The translations under genes and the position numbers were made by a program. Below the pieces are notes generated by a model. The model made no database searches and had not been told where the DNA came from. It saw only the letters and a program-made list of their open reading frames with translations. Positions 1-9,959 of a stretch of 64,000 bases of DNA are shown here, piece by piece. The DNA is taken from assembly GCF_027497995.1 (NCBI RefSeq), contig NZ_JAODBT010000004.1:248001-312000 (forward strand). The letters run 5' to 3'. The DNA comes from Stenotrophomonas sp. Iso1. Its GTDB lineage: Bacteria; Pseudomonadota; Gammaproteobacteria; Xanthomonadales; Xanthomonadaceae. The first letter of the stretch is position 1, and each line of letters begins with the position of its first letter.

Positions 1-1270
<1,270 letters not shown>

Positions 1271-1278
<8 letters not shown>

Positions 1279-2329
1279 CGCTCACCTCCGGGGTGTCTTC
1301 GACGAGAGGCAACGGCAACAGCACGGTGAACACCGTATGGCCTGGACGCGAGCGGTAGCTCAACGTGCCACGGTGTTCGCGTGCAACCTGCTGTGCCAAA
1401 GCGAGGCCCAGGCCAGTGCCTTCGGCGCGGCCGCTGACCAACGGCAAGAACAGATGCTCGGCCAGTTCTTCGGGCACGCCACGGCCGTCGTCGGCCACTT
1501 CCAGGCGTAGCGCCAACGGGTGCGGTTGTTCGGCGATACGCAGCCCATGTTCGACGCGCGTACGCAGCGTAATGCTGGTGGCGCCGGCCTGGATGGCGTT
1601 GCGCACCAGGTTGAGCAGCGCCTGGGTCAGGCGGTCGGTATCGCCAGGGAACTCGGGAATGCTGGGGTCGTAGTCGCGCAGCAGCCGCACCGACCAGCCC
1701 GCTTCGTTTTCAACCAGGCGCAGCACGCGCTCAAGTGCGGCGTGGATGTTCAACGGTGCGTGCGGGCGCGGCGGTGCGGGTGACAGCAGTTGTTCGAGCA
1801 AGGTGTTCAGACGCTCGATTTCCGAGCCGATCAATTCGATCAACTCAATCTCGCTGGCATCGCGGCCTGCGGCACGCCGGGCCAGCAACTGTGCCGCGCC
1901 CTTGAGCCCAGCCAGCGGATTGCGTAGTTCGTGCGCCAGACCCTTCAGTGCGGCACTGAACGCACCGGGCAGCACCTGCGCCGGGTCGGCGGTTTGGAAC
2001 TCGTCCACCGGGTGCGCTTCGAGCAGCCAGCCATCGCCGTTGAAAGTGCTCAGCCAGCCATCGGCAAAGCGCGGGGCGTCACCGGGCAGGGCCAGCGCCA
2101 GCCGGGGCAGACGCACGGTATCGACCATGGTCTGCTGGGCCAGACGGCCGGCCAGCATGTCGCCCTGGGTTTCCAGCGAGACCAGCGGCTGGCCAAGCAG
2201 GCGCCGCACACTCACGCCCAGCCAGCGGCAGAACGCCGGATTGGCACCCAGGATTCGGCCATCAGCGCCGCTCCAGACGAGCGGCGTGGCCATCATTTCA
2301 GCGGAGGGCGCGGCGGCGGGGTCGATCAT
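1271..2329 (-). CDS. ntrB: Nitrogen regulation sensor histidine kinase NtrB (NR-II)
   Basis: Cytoplasmic kinase/phosphatase that sets the phosphorylation of NtrC and is governed by PII proteins such as GlnK. The product is 352 residues, the normal NtrB length, with no membrane segment. A PAS domain (about 10-110) comes first, then the dimerisation/phospho-acceptor motif LAHELRNPLAGLKG (His near 132), then the ATPase domain with DDGRGVP and GTGLGLAL. The start at 2329 (MIDP) sits directly against a 17-bp NtrC box and I see no Shine-Dalgarno sequence. Translation may be leaderless, or may begin at the ATG pair at 2296/2293. The frame stays open further upstream, but that part reads through the amidase gene and is not real. 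Confidence 0.95.
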
Positions 2330-2346
2330 TGCACCAATATAGTGCA
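2330..2346 (-). promoter_or_regulatory. NtrC-binding box abutting the ntrB start codon
   Basis: Minus strand reads TGCACTATATTGGTGCA, a 17-bp dyad matching the enterobacterial NtrC box (TGCAC-N7-GTGCA). It fills most of the 28-bp gap between the amidase stop and the ntrB ATG and touches the ATG. In E. coli, NtrC boxes at the glnL promoter repress the ntrBC transcript; the position here suggests the same autorepression. Confidence 0.85.
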
Positions 2347-2357
2347 AAGACTGGCGC

Positions 2358-3104
2358 TCACTGCTTCTGCAAAAGCAGGGAATGCAGGATGCGTGCGTCC
2401 TCGACGTCCAGCTCGGACGGCAACGTGTCACTCCCCCGGAAGCGGCGATGGAAAGCGCGTGCGGCAGCGGCGCGGTCCTCCAGCGAGTAACCCAGCGCCT
2501 GCAACGCCATCCAGCGGTCAAAACCTTCCGGCGCCGGGCCGTGGGCCGGGTTGGGCCAAATGCCGAAACCGGCTTCGGCCAACTGCTGCCAGGGGAAGAA
2601 GCGGCTGGGGTCGGCCTTGCGGGTGGGCGCCAGATCGGCGTGGCCGATGATCTGGTTACGCGGGATGTTGTAGCGGGTGCAGAGGTCGCCCAGCAGGCGC
2701 AGCAGCGTGGCGATCTGCGGCTGGGTAAACGGGCTGTCGCCGTTGTTGTCGATCTCGATGCCGAGCGAGGCCGAGTTGAGATCCGTGATCGAACCCCAGC
2801 GGCCGCCACCGGCATGCCAGGCGCGCTCGCTGTCGGCCACCAGCTGATAGAGGTCACCGTCACGCCCCACCAGATAGTGCGAGCTGACCTTGCCACCACT
2901 GTTGGCCGAGCGCAGCGTGTCCAAGCTCTCCTGCACCGAGTCTTGTTCGGTGTGGTGCAGCACGATGATCACCGGGCTGCGGGCGTTGTGGTTGGGCGAC
3001 GGCACCCACTGCGCCAGCGGATTGCGTACCGGTGCGGAGGTACAGGCGGTGAGTGCGGCGATGAGCGCCAGCGGCAATGCGAGTCTGAGGTTCATGCGGG
3101 GCAT
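2358..3104 (-). CDS. N-acetylmuramoyl-L-alanine amidase lipoprotein (AmiD/AmpD-like)
   Basis: Zinc amidase that cuts the bond between muramic acid and L-Ala in peptidoglycan or its anhydro-fragments. 248 residues from the ATG at 3104 (an ATG at 3095 is equally possible). A short hydrophobic signal ends in lipobox LTAC, so it is probably an outer-membrane lipoprotein like E. coli AmiD, not cytosolic AmpD. The Amidase_2 fold carries IIVLHHTEQ (first zinc His), SSHYLVGRDG, GIEIDNNG and GHADLAPTRKADPS (second His and Asp). A peptidoglycan-binding-like helical tail follows. It lies 28 bases upstream of ntrB on the same strand, so read-through into ntrBC is possible. Confidence 0.88.
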   Translation of the reverse strand: MPRMNLRLALPLALIAALTACTSAPVRNPLAQWVPSPNHNARSPVIIVLHHTEQDSVQESLDTLRSANSGGKVSSHYLVGRDGDLYQLVADSERAWHAGGGRWGSITDLNSASLGIEIDNNGDSPFTQPQIATLLRLLGDLCTRYNIPRNQIIGHADLAPTRKADPSRFFPWQQLAEAGFGIWPNPAHGPAPEGFDRWMALQALGYSLEDRAAAARAFHRRFRGSDTLPSELDVEDARILHSLLLQKQ

Positions 3105-3315
3105 TGCACGTTGCCGCGCGCGGCTTTGCAAGTGCGATCGGCCACGAAACGGAAAATTGGCCGAGGAATGCCGCGTGATCGAATCCGTGCATGGGGCGTG
3201 CTCATGACGTTAGGGGTTCTGGCGCCGTGCCAGAGAGGAACATGCGCTGGGGATTTCTGCCGCCGGTGTCTAGGCTATGCAGATCAACGGTGTTCGACGG
3301 TCTGATGGAAAAACA

Positions 3316-3534
3316 ATGCGCGATTCACTCAAACAGAAAATCATTGAAACCTGCGATAAAAAGATCGCAGCGAAAGGACCAACGGTTGGGCTGTCCTTCT
3401 ATGCGTTTTTCGCGAACAGGAATGATGACCCGGCGTTGCTGATGGAAGCGGCAACGTGGTGGATCCAAACCCATCGGCTGGATCATTTCGAGAAAGCCAA
3501 CAGAGTGAAGGCGCTGGTGCTGGCCGAGAAATGA
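3316..3534 (+). CDS. Small uncharacterised protein (72 aa)
   Basis: Not recognised as a named family. From the ATG at 3316, which has GGAA seven bases upstream, it encodes 72 residues beginning MRDSLKQKII. It is Lys/Glu-rich at the start and carries an aromatic patch (SFYAFF) and a TWWIQTHRLDHF segment. There is no signal peptide or membrane helix; it is likely a small helical cytoplasmic protein. Base composition is less GC-rich than its neighbours, which could mean a separate origin. An in-frame ATG at 3277 would add 13 residues. It stands alone between the divergent amidase and the convergent amtB gene. Confidence 0.55.
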   Translation: MRDSLKQKIIETCDKKIAAKGPTVGLSFYAFFANRNDDPALLMEAATWWIQTHRLDHFEKANRVKALVLAEK

Positions 3535-3592
3535 AATGATGTTGGCCGGGTTCTGAGCGTCTGCAGCAGCACACTGTCCGCTGCCAAAGCGT

Positions 3593-3633
3593 CCTCACCC
3601 CAACCCCTCTCCCGTGAATGGGAGAGGGGCTTC
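3593..3633. repeat. Intergenic palindrome, CCCTCACCCCAACCCCTCTCCCG family
   Basis: Perfect 10-bp arms CCCCTCTCCC / GGGAGAGGGG (3604-3613, 3620-3629) around a 6-base loop, preceded by CCTCACCCCAA. The same leader and arms recur at 37582-37622. It lies just past the amtB stop and between convergent genes, so it could also end transcription, though no T-run follows. Confidence 0.75.
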
Positions 3634-3645
3634 CAGAAGCAAGGC

Positions 3646-5088
3646 TTACACCTCGTAAGCCGACTCGCCGTGCGTGGTGACATCCAGACCCGTGCGTTCG
3701 GCTTCCTCGCTGACACGCAGCCCGACCAGCGCGCGCACCACCAATAGGATCACCGCGGTAACCACGGCGCTCCACAACACGGTGAAGCCGACGCTGACCA
3801 CCTGCACCCACAGCTGGTGGCCGATATCCAGATCCACCTTGGTGCCGCCCAGCGACTGCGCGCTGAACACGCCGGTGAGAATCGCGCCGACGATGCCGCC
3901 CACGCCGTGCACGCCGAATACATCGGCGGTGTCGTCCGCCTTGAGCAGACGCTTGAGGCCAGTGACGCCCCACACGCAGACCACGCCGGTGACGAAGCCA
4001 ATGACGATCGCACCCAGCGGGCCCACGGTGCCGCAGGCCGGGGTCACGCCAACCAACCCGGCAACCGCACCCGATGCCGCACCCAGCGCCGACGGATGGC
4101 CCTTGCTGATGGCCTCCACCAACGTCCAACCCAACACGGCCGCCGCCGTTGCCAGCACGGTATTGATGAAGGCCAGCGAGGCCACGGTGTCCGCTGCCGC
4201 CGCCGAGCCTGCGTTGAAACCAAACCAACCCACCCACAGCAGCATCGCGCCGACCCACGTCAGCGGCAGGTTGTGCGGCTTCAACGCGGTCTGGCCGTAG
4301 CCCAGCCGCTTGCCCACAAACCAGGCAGCCACCAAACCGGCGACACCGGCGTTGATATGCACCACCGTGCCGCCCGCGAAATCGATCGCGCCCATTTCGC
4401 CCAGATAACCGCCGCCCCAGACGATGTGCGCCATCGGGATGTAGCTCAGGGTGAACCACAGTGCCGAGAACAACAGCACCGCGCGGAACTTGATGCGTTC
4501 GGCGAAGGCGCCAACGATCAGTGCGGTGGTGATGCCGGCGAAGGTGGACTGGAACGCCACGAACAGGAAATCGGGCAGGCCCGCGATCGGCGTGTTGCCG
4601 ACCGAATCGGGCGTGAAACCCTTGAGGAAAGCGAACTGCGTGAACGAGCCGAAGAACTGGTTGCCCGCACTGAACACCGCGCTGTAGCCGTACGCCACCC
4701 ACAGCATCAGTACCAGCGAGAACACCACCAATACCTGGCTCAGCACTGACAACACGTTCTTGGCGCGCACCAGACCGCCATAGAACAGGGCAAGCCCGGG
4801 CACCACCATCATCAATACCAACAGCGTGGCAGTGAGCATCCAGGCGACATCGCCGCGATCAAAACTGGGTGCTGCCTCGACGGCAGCGTTTTCGGTGACG
4901 GGCGCAGCGGCAGGTGTCGCTTCCAGCGGTTGCACCGCGACGCTTTCCGTTGCGAGCGACTGCGTCTGCGCAGCTTCTTGCGCGCTGGCAACCGATGAAA
5001 AAACACCCGCTGCAACCACCGAAAGCATGAATGACAGGCACAGCCCACCGAACCGGGCTTTCAGCCCGGTGAAAAATTCCGTTCGCAT
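3646..5088 (-). CDS. amtB: Ammonium transporter AmtB
   Basis: Inner-membrane trimeric ammonium channel, encoded downstream of its PII regulator glnK. 480 residues: a cleavable signal peptide (to about residue 36, ASAQ), a variable periplasmic stretch, then 11 predicted membrane helices. Family marks are DFAGGTVVHINAG (the conserved Asp and first pore His), GVHGVGGIVGAILTG (second pore His) and GLALFYGGLVR near the first core helix. The start ATG at 5088 gives a normal signal peptide. The gap to glnK (163 bases) is wider than in many bacteria. GlnK docking on AmtB when nitrogen is ample is established for the family. Confidence 0.97.
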   Translation of the reverse strand: MRTEFFTGLKARFGGLCLSFMLSVVAAGVFSSVASAQEAAQTQSLATESVAVQPLEATPAAAPVTENAAVEAAPSFDRGDVAWMLTATLLVLMMVVPGLALFYGGLVRAKNVLSVLSQVLVVFSLVLMLWVAYGYSAVFSAGNQFFGSFTQFAFLKGFTPDSVGNTPIAGLPDFLFVAFQSTFAGITTALIVGAFAERIKFRAVLLFSALWFTLSYIPMAHIVWGGGYLGEMGAIDFAGGTVVHINAGVAGLVAAWFVGKRLGYGQTALKPHNLPLTWVGAMLLWVGWFGFNAGSAAAADTVASLAFINTVLATAAAVLGWTLVEAISKGHPSALGAASGAVAGLVGVTPACGTVGPLGAIVIGFVTGVVCVWGVTGLKRLLKADDTADVFGVHGVGGIVGAILTGVFSAQSLGGTKVDLDIGHQLWVQVVSVGFTVLWSAVVTAVILLVVRALVGLRVSEEAERTGLDVTTHGESAYEV

Positions 5089-5251
5089 TTTCGACTCCGA
5101 CTGTTGGGGGTTAGAACCCGATCACGCGCTGTCGCGTGCGAAGCCAGTCATGCCGTTGCGGAACCAGGAAGCGCCGTATTGCGTGATACGCGGCATTCCC
5201 TGCACCGCGCGCGGACCAACTGTCGAACGCAGCAGGAACGTGTGCGGATGC

Positions 5252-5895
<644 letters not shown>

Positions 5896-7305
5896 TCAGC
5901 TTGCGTAATACAGCTGGTATTCCAGCGGGTGCGTGGCCGCGCGGAACTGGGTGACTTCCTTCATCTTCAGCGTGATGTAGGCATCGATGAAGTCGTCGCT
6001 CATCACCCCACCGGCCTTGAGGAACTCGCGGTCCTTGTCCAGTGCTTCCAGCGCCTGGTCCAGCGAGGAGCAAACCTGCGGGATCAGCTTCTCTTCTTCC
6101 GGCGGCAGGTCGTACAGATCCTTGTCGCTCGGTGCACCCGGGTCGATCTGGTTCTTGATACCGTCCAGGCCGGCCATCATCAGCGCGGTGAAGGTCAGGT
6201 AGCCGGACTGGATCGGATCCGGGAAGCGCATTTCAATGCGGCGTGCCTTCGGGTTGGACACCCACGGAATGCGGCACGATGCCGACCGGTTGCGGGCCGA
6301 ATACGCCAGCATCACCGGGGCTTCAAAACCCGGCACCAAACGCTTGTAGCTGTTGGTGCCCGAGTTGGTGAAGGCGTTGATGGCGCGGGCGTGCTTGAAG
6401 ATGCCGCCGATGTACCACAGCGCCATCTGGCTCAGGCCGCCGTAGCCGTCACCGGAGAACAGGTTGGCGCCGCCCTTGGCCAGCGACTGATGCACGTGCA
6501 TGCCGCTGCCGTTGTCACCGACCAGCGGCTTGGGCATGAAGGTGGCGGTCTTGCCGTTGCGGTGAGCGACGTTCTTGATGACGTGCTTCATGCGCTGCAG
6601 TTCGTCGGCCTTGGTCACCAGCGTGTTGAACTTGGCGCCGATTTCGCACTGGCCGGCATTGGCCACTTCGTGGTGATGCACTTCGACTTCGATGCCCACC
6701 TTTTCCAGCACCTTGCACATCTCGGCACGGATGTCGTGCAGCGAGTCGGTCGGCGGCACCGGGAAGTAACCACCCTTCACGGCCGGACGGTAACCGGTGT
6801 TGGTGCCGTCATAGCTCTTGCCGGTGTTCCATGCGCCTTCTTCCGAGTTGATCTTGAAGAAGGTGTGGCCCATCTCGTTGGCGAACTGGATCGAATCGAA
6901 GATGAAGAATTCCGGCTCCGGGCCGAAGAACGCCAGGTCGGCGATGCCCGAGGACTTCAAGTACGACTCGGCGCGCTTGGCGATGCCACGCGGGCAGCGG
7001 CCGTAGCCCTGCATGGTGGCCGGGTCGAGCACGTCGCAGATCAGCACCAGGGTCGGATCGGCGTAGAACGGGTCCACGTAGGCGCTGTCAGCGTCCGGCA
7101 GCAGCACCATGTCCGATTCGGCGATGCCCTTCCAACCGGCAATCGAGCTGCCGTCGAACATCTTGCCTTCCTCGAACAACGCAGGCTCGACGATCGAAGC
7201 CGGGAAGGTCAGGTGCTGCTCAATACCACGCATGTCGACGAAACGCAGGTCGATGAACTCGATCTGGTTGTCCTTGATCAGCTTCTCAACGTTTTCCAGG
7301 GACAT
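5896..7305 (-). CDS. glnA: Glutamine synthetase, type I
   Basis: ATP-dependent condensation of glutamate and ammonia to glutamine; cytoplasmic dodecamer. 469 residues, the usual GSI length. Visible signatures are FDGSSIAGW, the ATP/glutamate-site run [25 protein letters not shown], and the adenylylation site [11 protein letters not shown] with Tyr near 397, so it should be regulated by GlnE. The ATG at 7305 is preceded by GAGGTT. Upstream lie a consensus sigma-54 promoter and two NtrC boxes; downstream is a strong terminator, so it is probably transcribed alone. Confidence 0.98.
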   Translation of the reverse strand: MSLENVEKLIKDNQIEFIDLRFVDMRGIEQHLTFPASIVEPALFEEGKMFDGSSIAGWKGIAESDMVLLPDADSAYVDPFYADPTLVLICDVLDPATMQGYGRCPRGIAKRAESYLKSSGIADLAFFGPEPEFFIFDSIQFANEMGHTFFKINSEEGAWNTGKSYDGTNTGYRPAVKGGYFPVPPTDSLHDIRAEMCKVLEKVGIEVEVHHHEVANAGQCEIGAKFNTLVTKADELQRMKHVIKNVAHRNGKTATFMPKPLVGDNGSGMHVHQSLAKGGANLFSGDGYGGLSQMALWYIGGIFKHARAINAFTNSGTNSYKRLVPGFEAPVMLAYSARNRSASCRIPWVSNPKARRIEMRFPDPIQSGYLTFTALMMAGLDGIKNQIDPGAPSDKDLYDLPPEEEKLIPQVCSSLDQALEALDKDREFLKAGGVMSDDFIDAYITLKMKEVTQFRAATHPLEYQLYYAS

Positions 7306-7346
7306 CGGGTGGAACCTCGGGTGGATTGATGATGTGACTGTACTTC

Positions 7347-7362
7347 AGCAACTTGTGTGCCA
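7347..7362 (-). promoter_or_regulatory. Sigma-54 (-24/-12) promoter of glnA
   Basis: Minus strand reads TGGCACACAAGTTGCT, an exact fit to TGGCAC-N5-TTGCW. Transcription should start about 12 bases downstream, leaving a leader of roughly 30 bases before the glnA ATG at 7305. Confidence 0.93.
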
Positions 7363-7425
7363 ACTTTTAAATACTTCCAAGTTGTTGTTTTTATTGAATA
7401 CACACTTGCGCTGGCACCCGAACAA

Positions 7426-7442
7426 TGCACCTTCATGGTGCG
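7426..7442. promoter_or_regulatory. NtrC enhancer box 1 for glnA
   Basis: TGCACCTTCATGGTGCG matches the NtrC dyad TGCACC-N5-GGTGCA with one end mismatch. It lies about 80-95 bases upstream of the -24/-12 promoter and 29 bases centre-to-centre from the second box, close to three helical turns. Confidence 0.88.
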
Positions 7443-7454
7443 CTTGTGAAATGA

Positions 7455-7471
7455 AGCACCAAACTGGTGCG
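7455..7471. promoter_or_regulatory. NtrC enhancer box 2, also next to uppP
   Basis: AGCACCAAACTGGTGCG carries the core GCACC-N5-GGTGC. Together with box 1 it forms the paired enhancer typical of glnA. It ends 50 bases before the uppP ATG, over the expected -35 position for the candidate -10 TATGCT at 7487-7492. Confidence 0.87.
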
Positions 7472-7520
7472 TAACATCGAATGGACTATGCTGTGGCGGC
7501 CTTTTCTCTCATTCCTTTCC

Positions 7521-8315
7521 ATGTCCGACCTCCTCTCTGCCCTGTTGCTGGGCATCCTCGAAGGCCTCACCGAATTCCTCCCCATTTCCAGCACCGGCCA
7601 CCTGCTGATCGCCCAGCACTGGCTCGGCAACCGCTCGGACTTCTTCAATATCGTCATCCAGGCCGGCGCCATCTTCGCCGTGACCCTGGCACTGCGGCAG
7701 CGGCTGTGGTCGCTGGCAACCGGGCTGGGTGAGCGCGAAAACCGCGACTATGTCATGAAGCTCGGCGTGGCCTTCCTGGTCACCGCCCTGGTCGGCCTGC
7801 CGGTGCGACTGGCCGGCTGGGAACTGCCAGAAACCGTCACCCCGGTGGCCTGGGCGCTGGTCATCGGCGGCGGGTGGATGTTGGTCGCCGAGCATTTCGC
7901 CTCACGCATGCCCGACCGCGACACCGTTACTTGGAAGATCGCCATCGCCGTAGGCCTGGCCCAGGTGGTTGCCGGCGTGTTCCCGGGCACCTCGCGCTCG
8001 GCGGCAGCCATTTTCCTGGCCATGCTGCTGGGCCTGACCCGCCGCGCCGCCGCCGCCGAATTTGTCTTCCTGGTCGGCATTCCCACCATGTTCGCGGCCA
8101 GTGGCTACGCGTTCCTGGAACTTGCCAAAGACGGAAAACTGGGCAGCGAGAACTGGACCGACGTTGGCGTGGCCTTTGCCGCCGCCGTGGTCACCGGTTT
8201 TGTCGTGGTGAAGTGGCTGCTGGGTTACATCAAACGCCGCCCCTTCACGGGCTTTGCGCTATACCGCATCGCGCTGGGCATCGGCTTGCTGCTGTTTTTG
8301 CCTGCTGGAAACTGA
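7521..8315 (+). CDS. uppP: Undecaprenyl-diphosphate phosphatase UppP (BacA)
   Basis: Integral membrane phosphatase that recycles the lipid carrier undecaprenyl pyrophosphate for peptidoglycan and surface polysaccharide synthesis. 264 residues from the ATG at 7521, which begins MSDLLSALLLGILEG; an ATG at 7488 would add 11. The two family signatures are present: EGLTEFLPISSTGHL and PGTSRSAAAIF. About eight membrane helices are apparent. It diverges from glnA and the NtrC boxes lie in the shared promoter region. A candidate -10 (TATGCT) sits 29 bases before the ATG. Confidence 0.95.
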   Translation: MSDLLSALLLGILEGLTEFLPISSTGHLLIAQHWLGNRSDFFNIVIQAGAIFAVTLALRQRLWSLATGLGERENRDYVMKLGVAFLVTALVGLPVRLAGWELPETVTPVAWALVIGGGWMLVAEHFASRMPDRDTVTWKIAIAVGLAQVVAGVFPGTSRSAAAIFLAMLLGLTRRAAAAEFVFLVGIPTMFAASGYAFLELAKDGKLGSENWTDVGVAFAAAVVTGFVVVKWLLGYIKRRPFTGFALYRIALGIGLLLFLPAGN

Positions 8316-8398
8316 ATGCGTTGCGACAAGCGCAACCCCGGTCTTCTGACGCGGCCGTTTATCGTCCCGAACCTACCCATGCTCCAAAGGAGTTGAAC

Positions 8399-9214
8399 AT
8401 GAAGCGCATCCTGCTGTTGTCCCTGCCCGTGGCCATGATGGTCGCCTGCAGCAACCCGCCGAACACCACCAAGACCGAAGCCACGCCGGCCGACAGCGCC
8501 CCCGCCGCGACTGCCCCGGCAGCCAGCATCGACGCCAGCCAGCTGGGCGCCAACCACTGGCTGCTGGACAACGCCGTGGACGCCAGCGGCAAGCGCATCG
8601 ATGGCCTGTTCGTGCGCGCGGACAAGCCGGTAACGCTTGATTTCAAGGACGGCCGCGTTGGCGCCAGCAACACCTGCAACAACATGGGTGGCGGCTACAC
8701 GCTGGAAGGTGACGCCCTCACCGTCGGCAACCTGATGTCCACCAACAAGGCCTGCGCCGAGCCGGGCGTGATGGAACTGGACGCGCTGCTCAGCCAGCGC
8801 CTGCAGGGCAAGCTGACGGTACGCGCCCTGGACGCCACCACCCTGACCCTGGCAACCGCCACCGGCGACGTGCTGACCTTCCGCGCCGAGCCGACCGCTG
8901 AAACCCGCTACGGCGGCGCCGGCGAGCAGGTCTTCATGGAAGTGGACGCACAGACCAAGCCGTGCCCGCACCCGCTGATGAAGGACGCCACCTGCCTGCA
9001 GGTACGTGAAGTGAAGTACGACGACAAGGGCCTGGAACAGGGCAAGCGCGGCGCGTATGAAAACTTCTACGGCAACATCGAGGGCTACACCCACGAGGTG
9101 GGCGTGCGCAACGTACTGCGCCTGAAGCGTTTCCAGATCAAGAACCCGCCGGCCGATGCGCCGTCGCAGGCCTACGTACTGGACATGGTGGTCGTCTCGG
9201 AACTGGTGAAGTAA
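8399..9214 (+). CDS. META / DUF4377-type lipoprotein
   Basis: Secreted or outer-membrane lipoprotein of unknown function. 271 residues. The start at 8399 is set by AAAGGAG eight bases upstream. A short signal ends in MVAC, then an Ala/Pro/Thr linker to about residue 45. Next is an HslJ-type META domain (ANHWLLDNAVD, DFKDGRVGASNTCNNMGGGY, MELDALLSQRL). The C-terminal domain starts near 175 with conserved Cys in KPCPHPLMKDATCLQVREVKYD, typical of DUF4377. META proteins such as HslJ are linked to heat or antibiotic tolerance; the role here is not known. Confidence 0.85.
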   Translation: MKRILLLSLPVAMMVACSNPPNTTKTEATPADSAPAATAPAASIDASQLGANHWLLDNAVDASGKRIDGLFVRADKPVTLDFKDGRVGASNTCNNMGGGYTLEGDALTVGNLMSTNKACAEPGVMELDALLSQRLQGKLTVRALDATTLTLATATGDVLTFRAEPTAETRYGGAGEQVFMEVDAQTKPCPHPLMKDATCLQVREVKYDDKGLEQGKRGAYENFYGNIEGYTHEVGVRNVLRLKRFQIKNPPADAPSQAYVLDMVVVSELVK

Positions 9215-9235
9215 TTCACCGTTGCGAAGCGACAC

Positions 9236-9262
9236 AAAAAGGGCGCCGCAAGGCGCCCTTTC
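9236..9262. terminator. Bidirectional rho-independent terminator
   Basis: GGGCGCC-GCAA-GGCGCCC hairpin (9241-9258) with an A-run before and TTTCTTCT after. It lies between the convergent META lipoprotein and PEBP genes and suits termination from either side. Confidence 0.88.
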
Positions 9263-9278
9263 TTCTGCTGCTGCTTTT

Positions 9279-9335
9279 GTAGCGCGGAGCCACGCCCCAC
9301 CGGGAGAGCAGCTGCCGAGCATCGCTCGGCACTAC
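9279..9335. repeat. GTAG-type (SMAG-like) palindromic repeat pair
   Basis: Two inverted units, each starting GTAG: one on the plus strand at 9279 (GTAGCGCGGAGCCACGC) and one on the minus strand at 9335 (GTAGTGCCGAGCGATGCTCGG). The second forms a perfect 7-bp stem GCCGAGC/GCTCGGC. This pattern, a GTAG head followed by a GCCGAGC stem, is that of the REP elements described from Stenotrophomonas maltophilia. Confidence 0.75.
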
Positions 9336-9336
9336 A

Positions 9337-9945
9337 TCAAAGTGCCGGGTTGAGCGTATAGGTGCCGTGGATCGCGGCTTCCGCCAACACATGGCCCTGC
9401 ATGGCACGGTAAACATCAGCGGCGGTGAAGGCAGCTTCCACCGGCAGCGTTTCCACATCCAACGCAAAGACGCGGAAAAAGTAGCGATGCAGGCGCTCGT
9501 CGTTGAACGGCGGGTACGGGCCGTCGTAGCCGAAGTAGGTGCCGGCCATCTGCGGGTCGCCGGCAAACCAGCCGGTGTAGTCGTTGATGCCCTGCCGTGC
9601 GCCGGCCGGGCCAGCCACCTCGGTCTTGCCGTGTGGGGTGAAGCCTTCGCTGCAGCTGCCAGCGGCGATGTGCTGCACGTCGGCTGGAATATCCACCATC
9701 ACCCAATGCACGAAGTCGCCGCGCACCTGGTCCAACGGGATGCTGACATCGTCACGGCCAACCAGCTCCGGCACGGTCGGCACGTCCGGGTCCACGCACA
9801 CCAGCGCGAACGAGCGCGTGCCTTCGGGGACGTCGCTCCAGGCCAACTGCGGATTGCGGTTGCCGGCAAAGCCATTGGCATCGCCGGCCGCAAACTCAGC
9901 CGGGATCGGCTGCGTGTTTTGAAAGCTTTGGCTGTCCAGTTTCAT
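9337..9945 (-). CDS. YbhB/YbcL-type PEBP (Raf-kinase-inhibitor-like) protein
   Basis: Small protein of the phosphatidylethanolamine-binding family; bacterial members have no settled function. 202 residues from MKLDSQSF at 9945 (an upstream in-frame start at 9963 lacks support). Family marks are the ligand-pocket motif CVDPDVP, HWVMVDIP and the GYDGPYPP segment, then HRYFFRVFALD. No signal peptide. It is the last gene of an apparent minus-strand run (PlsC-like, YheT-like, TPR-sulfotransferase, PEBP) with a 14-base gap to the gene above. Confidence 0.9.
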   Translation of the reverse strand: MKLDSQSFQNTQPIPAEFAAGDANGFAGNRNPQLAWSDVPEGTRSFALVCVDPDVPTVPELVGRDDVSIPLDQVRGDFVHWVMVDIPADVQHIAAGSCSEGFTPHGKTEVAGPAGARQGINDYTGWFAGDPQMAGTYFGYDGPYPPFNDERLHRYFFRVFALDVETLPVEAAFTAADVYRAMQGHVLAEAAIHGTYTLNPAL

Positions 9946-9959
9946 TGTGGTTCCTTGGA

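Noticed and set aside
5165..5215. Palindrome GCCGTATTGCGTGATACGCGGC in the glnK-amtB gap as an operator
   Set aside because: Imperfect and inside an operon leader; could be a weak hairpin but nothing points to a regulator.
7412..7428. TGGCAC on the plus strand suggesting a sigma-54 promoter facing uppP
   Set aside because: The following GC lies one to two bases too far for -24/-12 spacing and the TTGC element is absent; the real site is on the other strand at 7347-7362.
7445..7460. TGTGAAATGAAGCACC as a CRP-like site
   Set aside because: Only the left half matches, and the right half belongs to an NtrC box.
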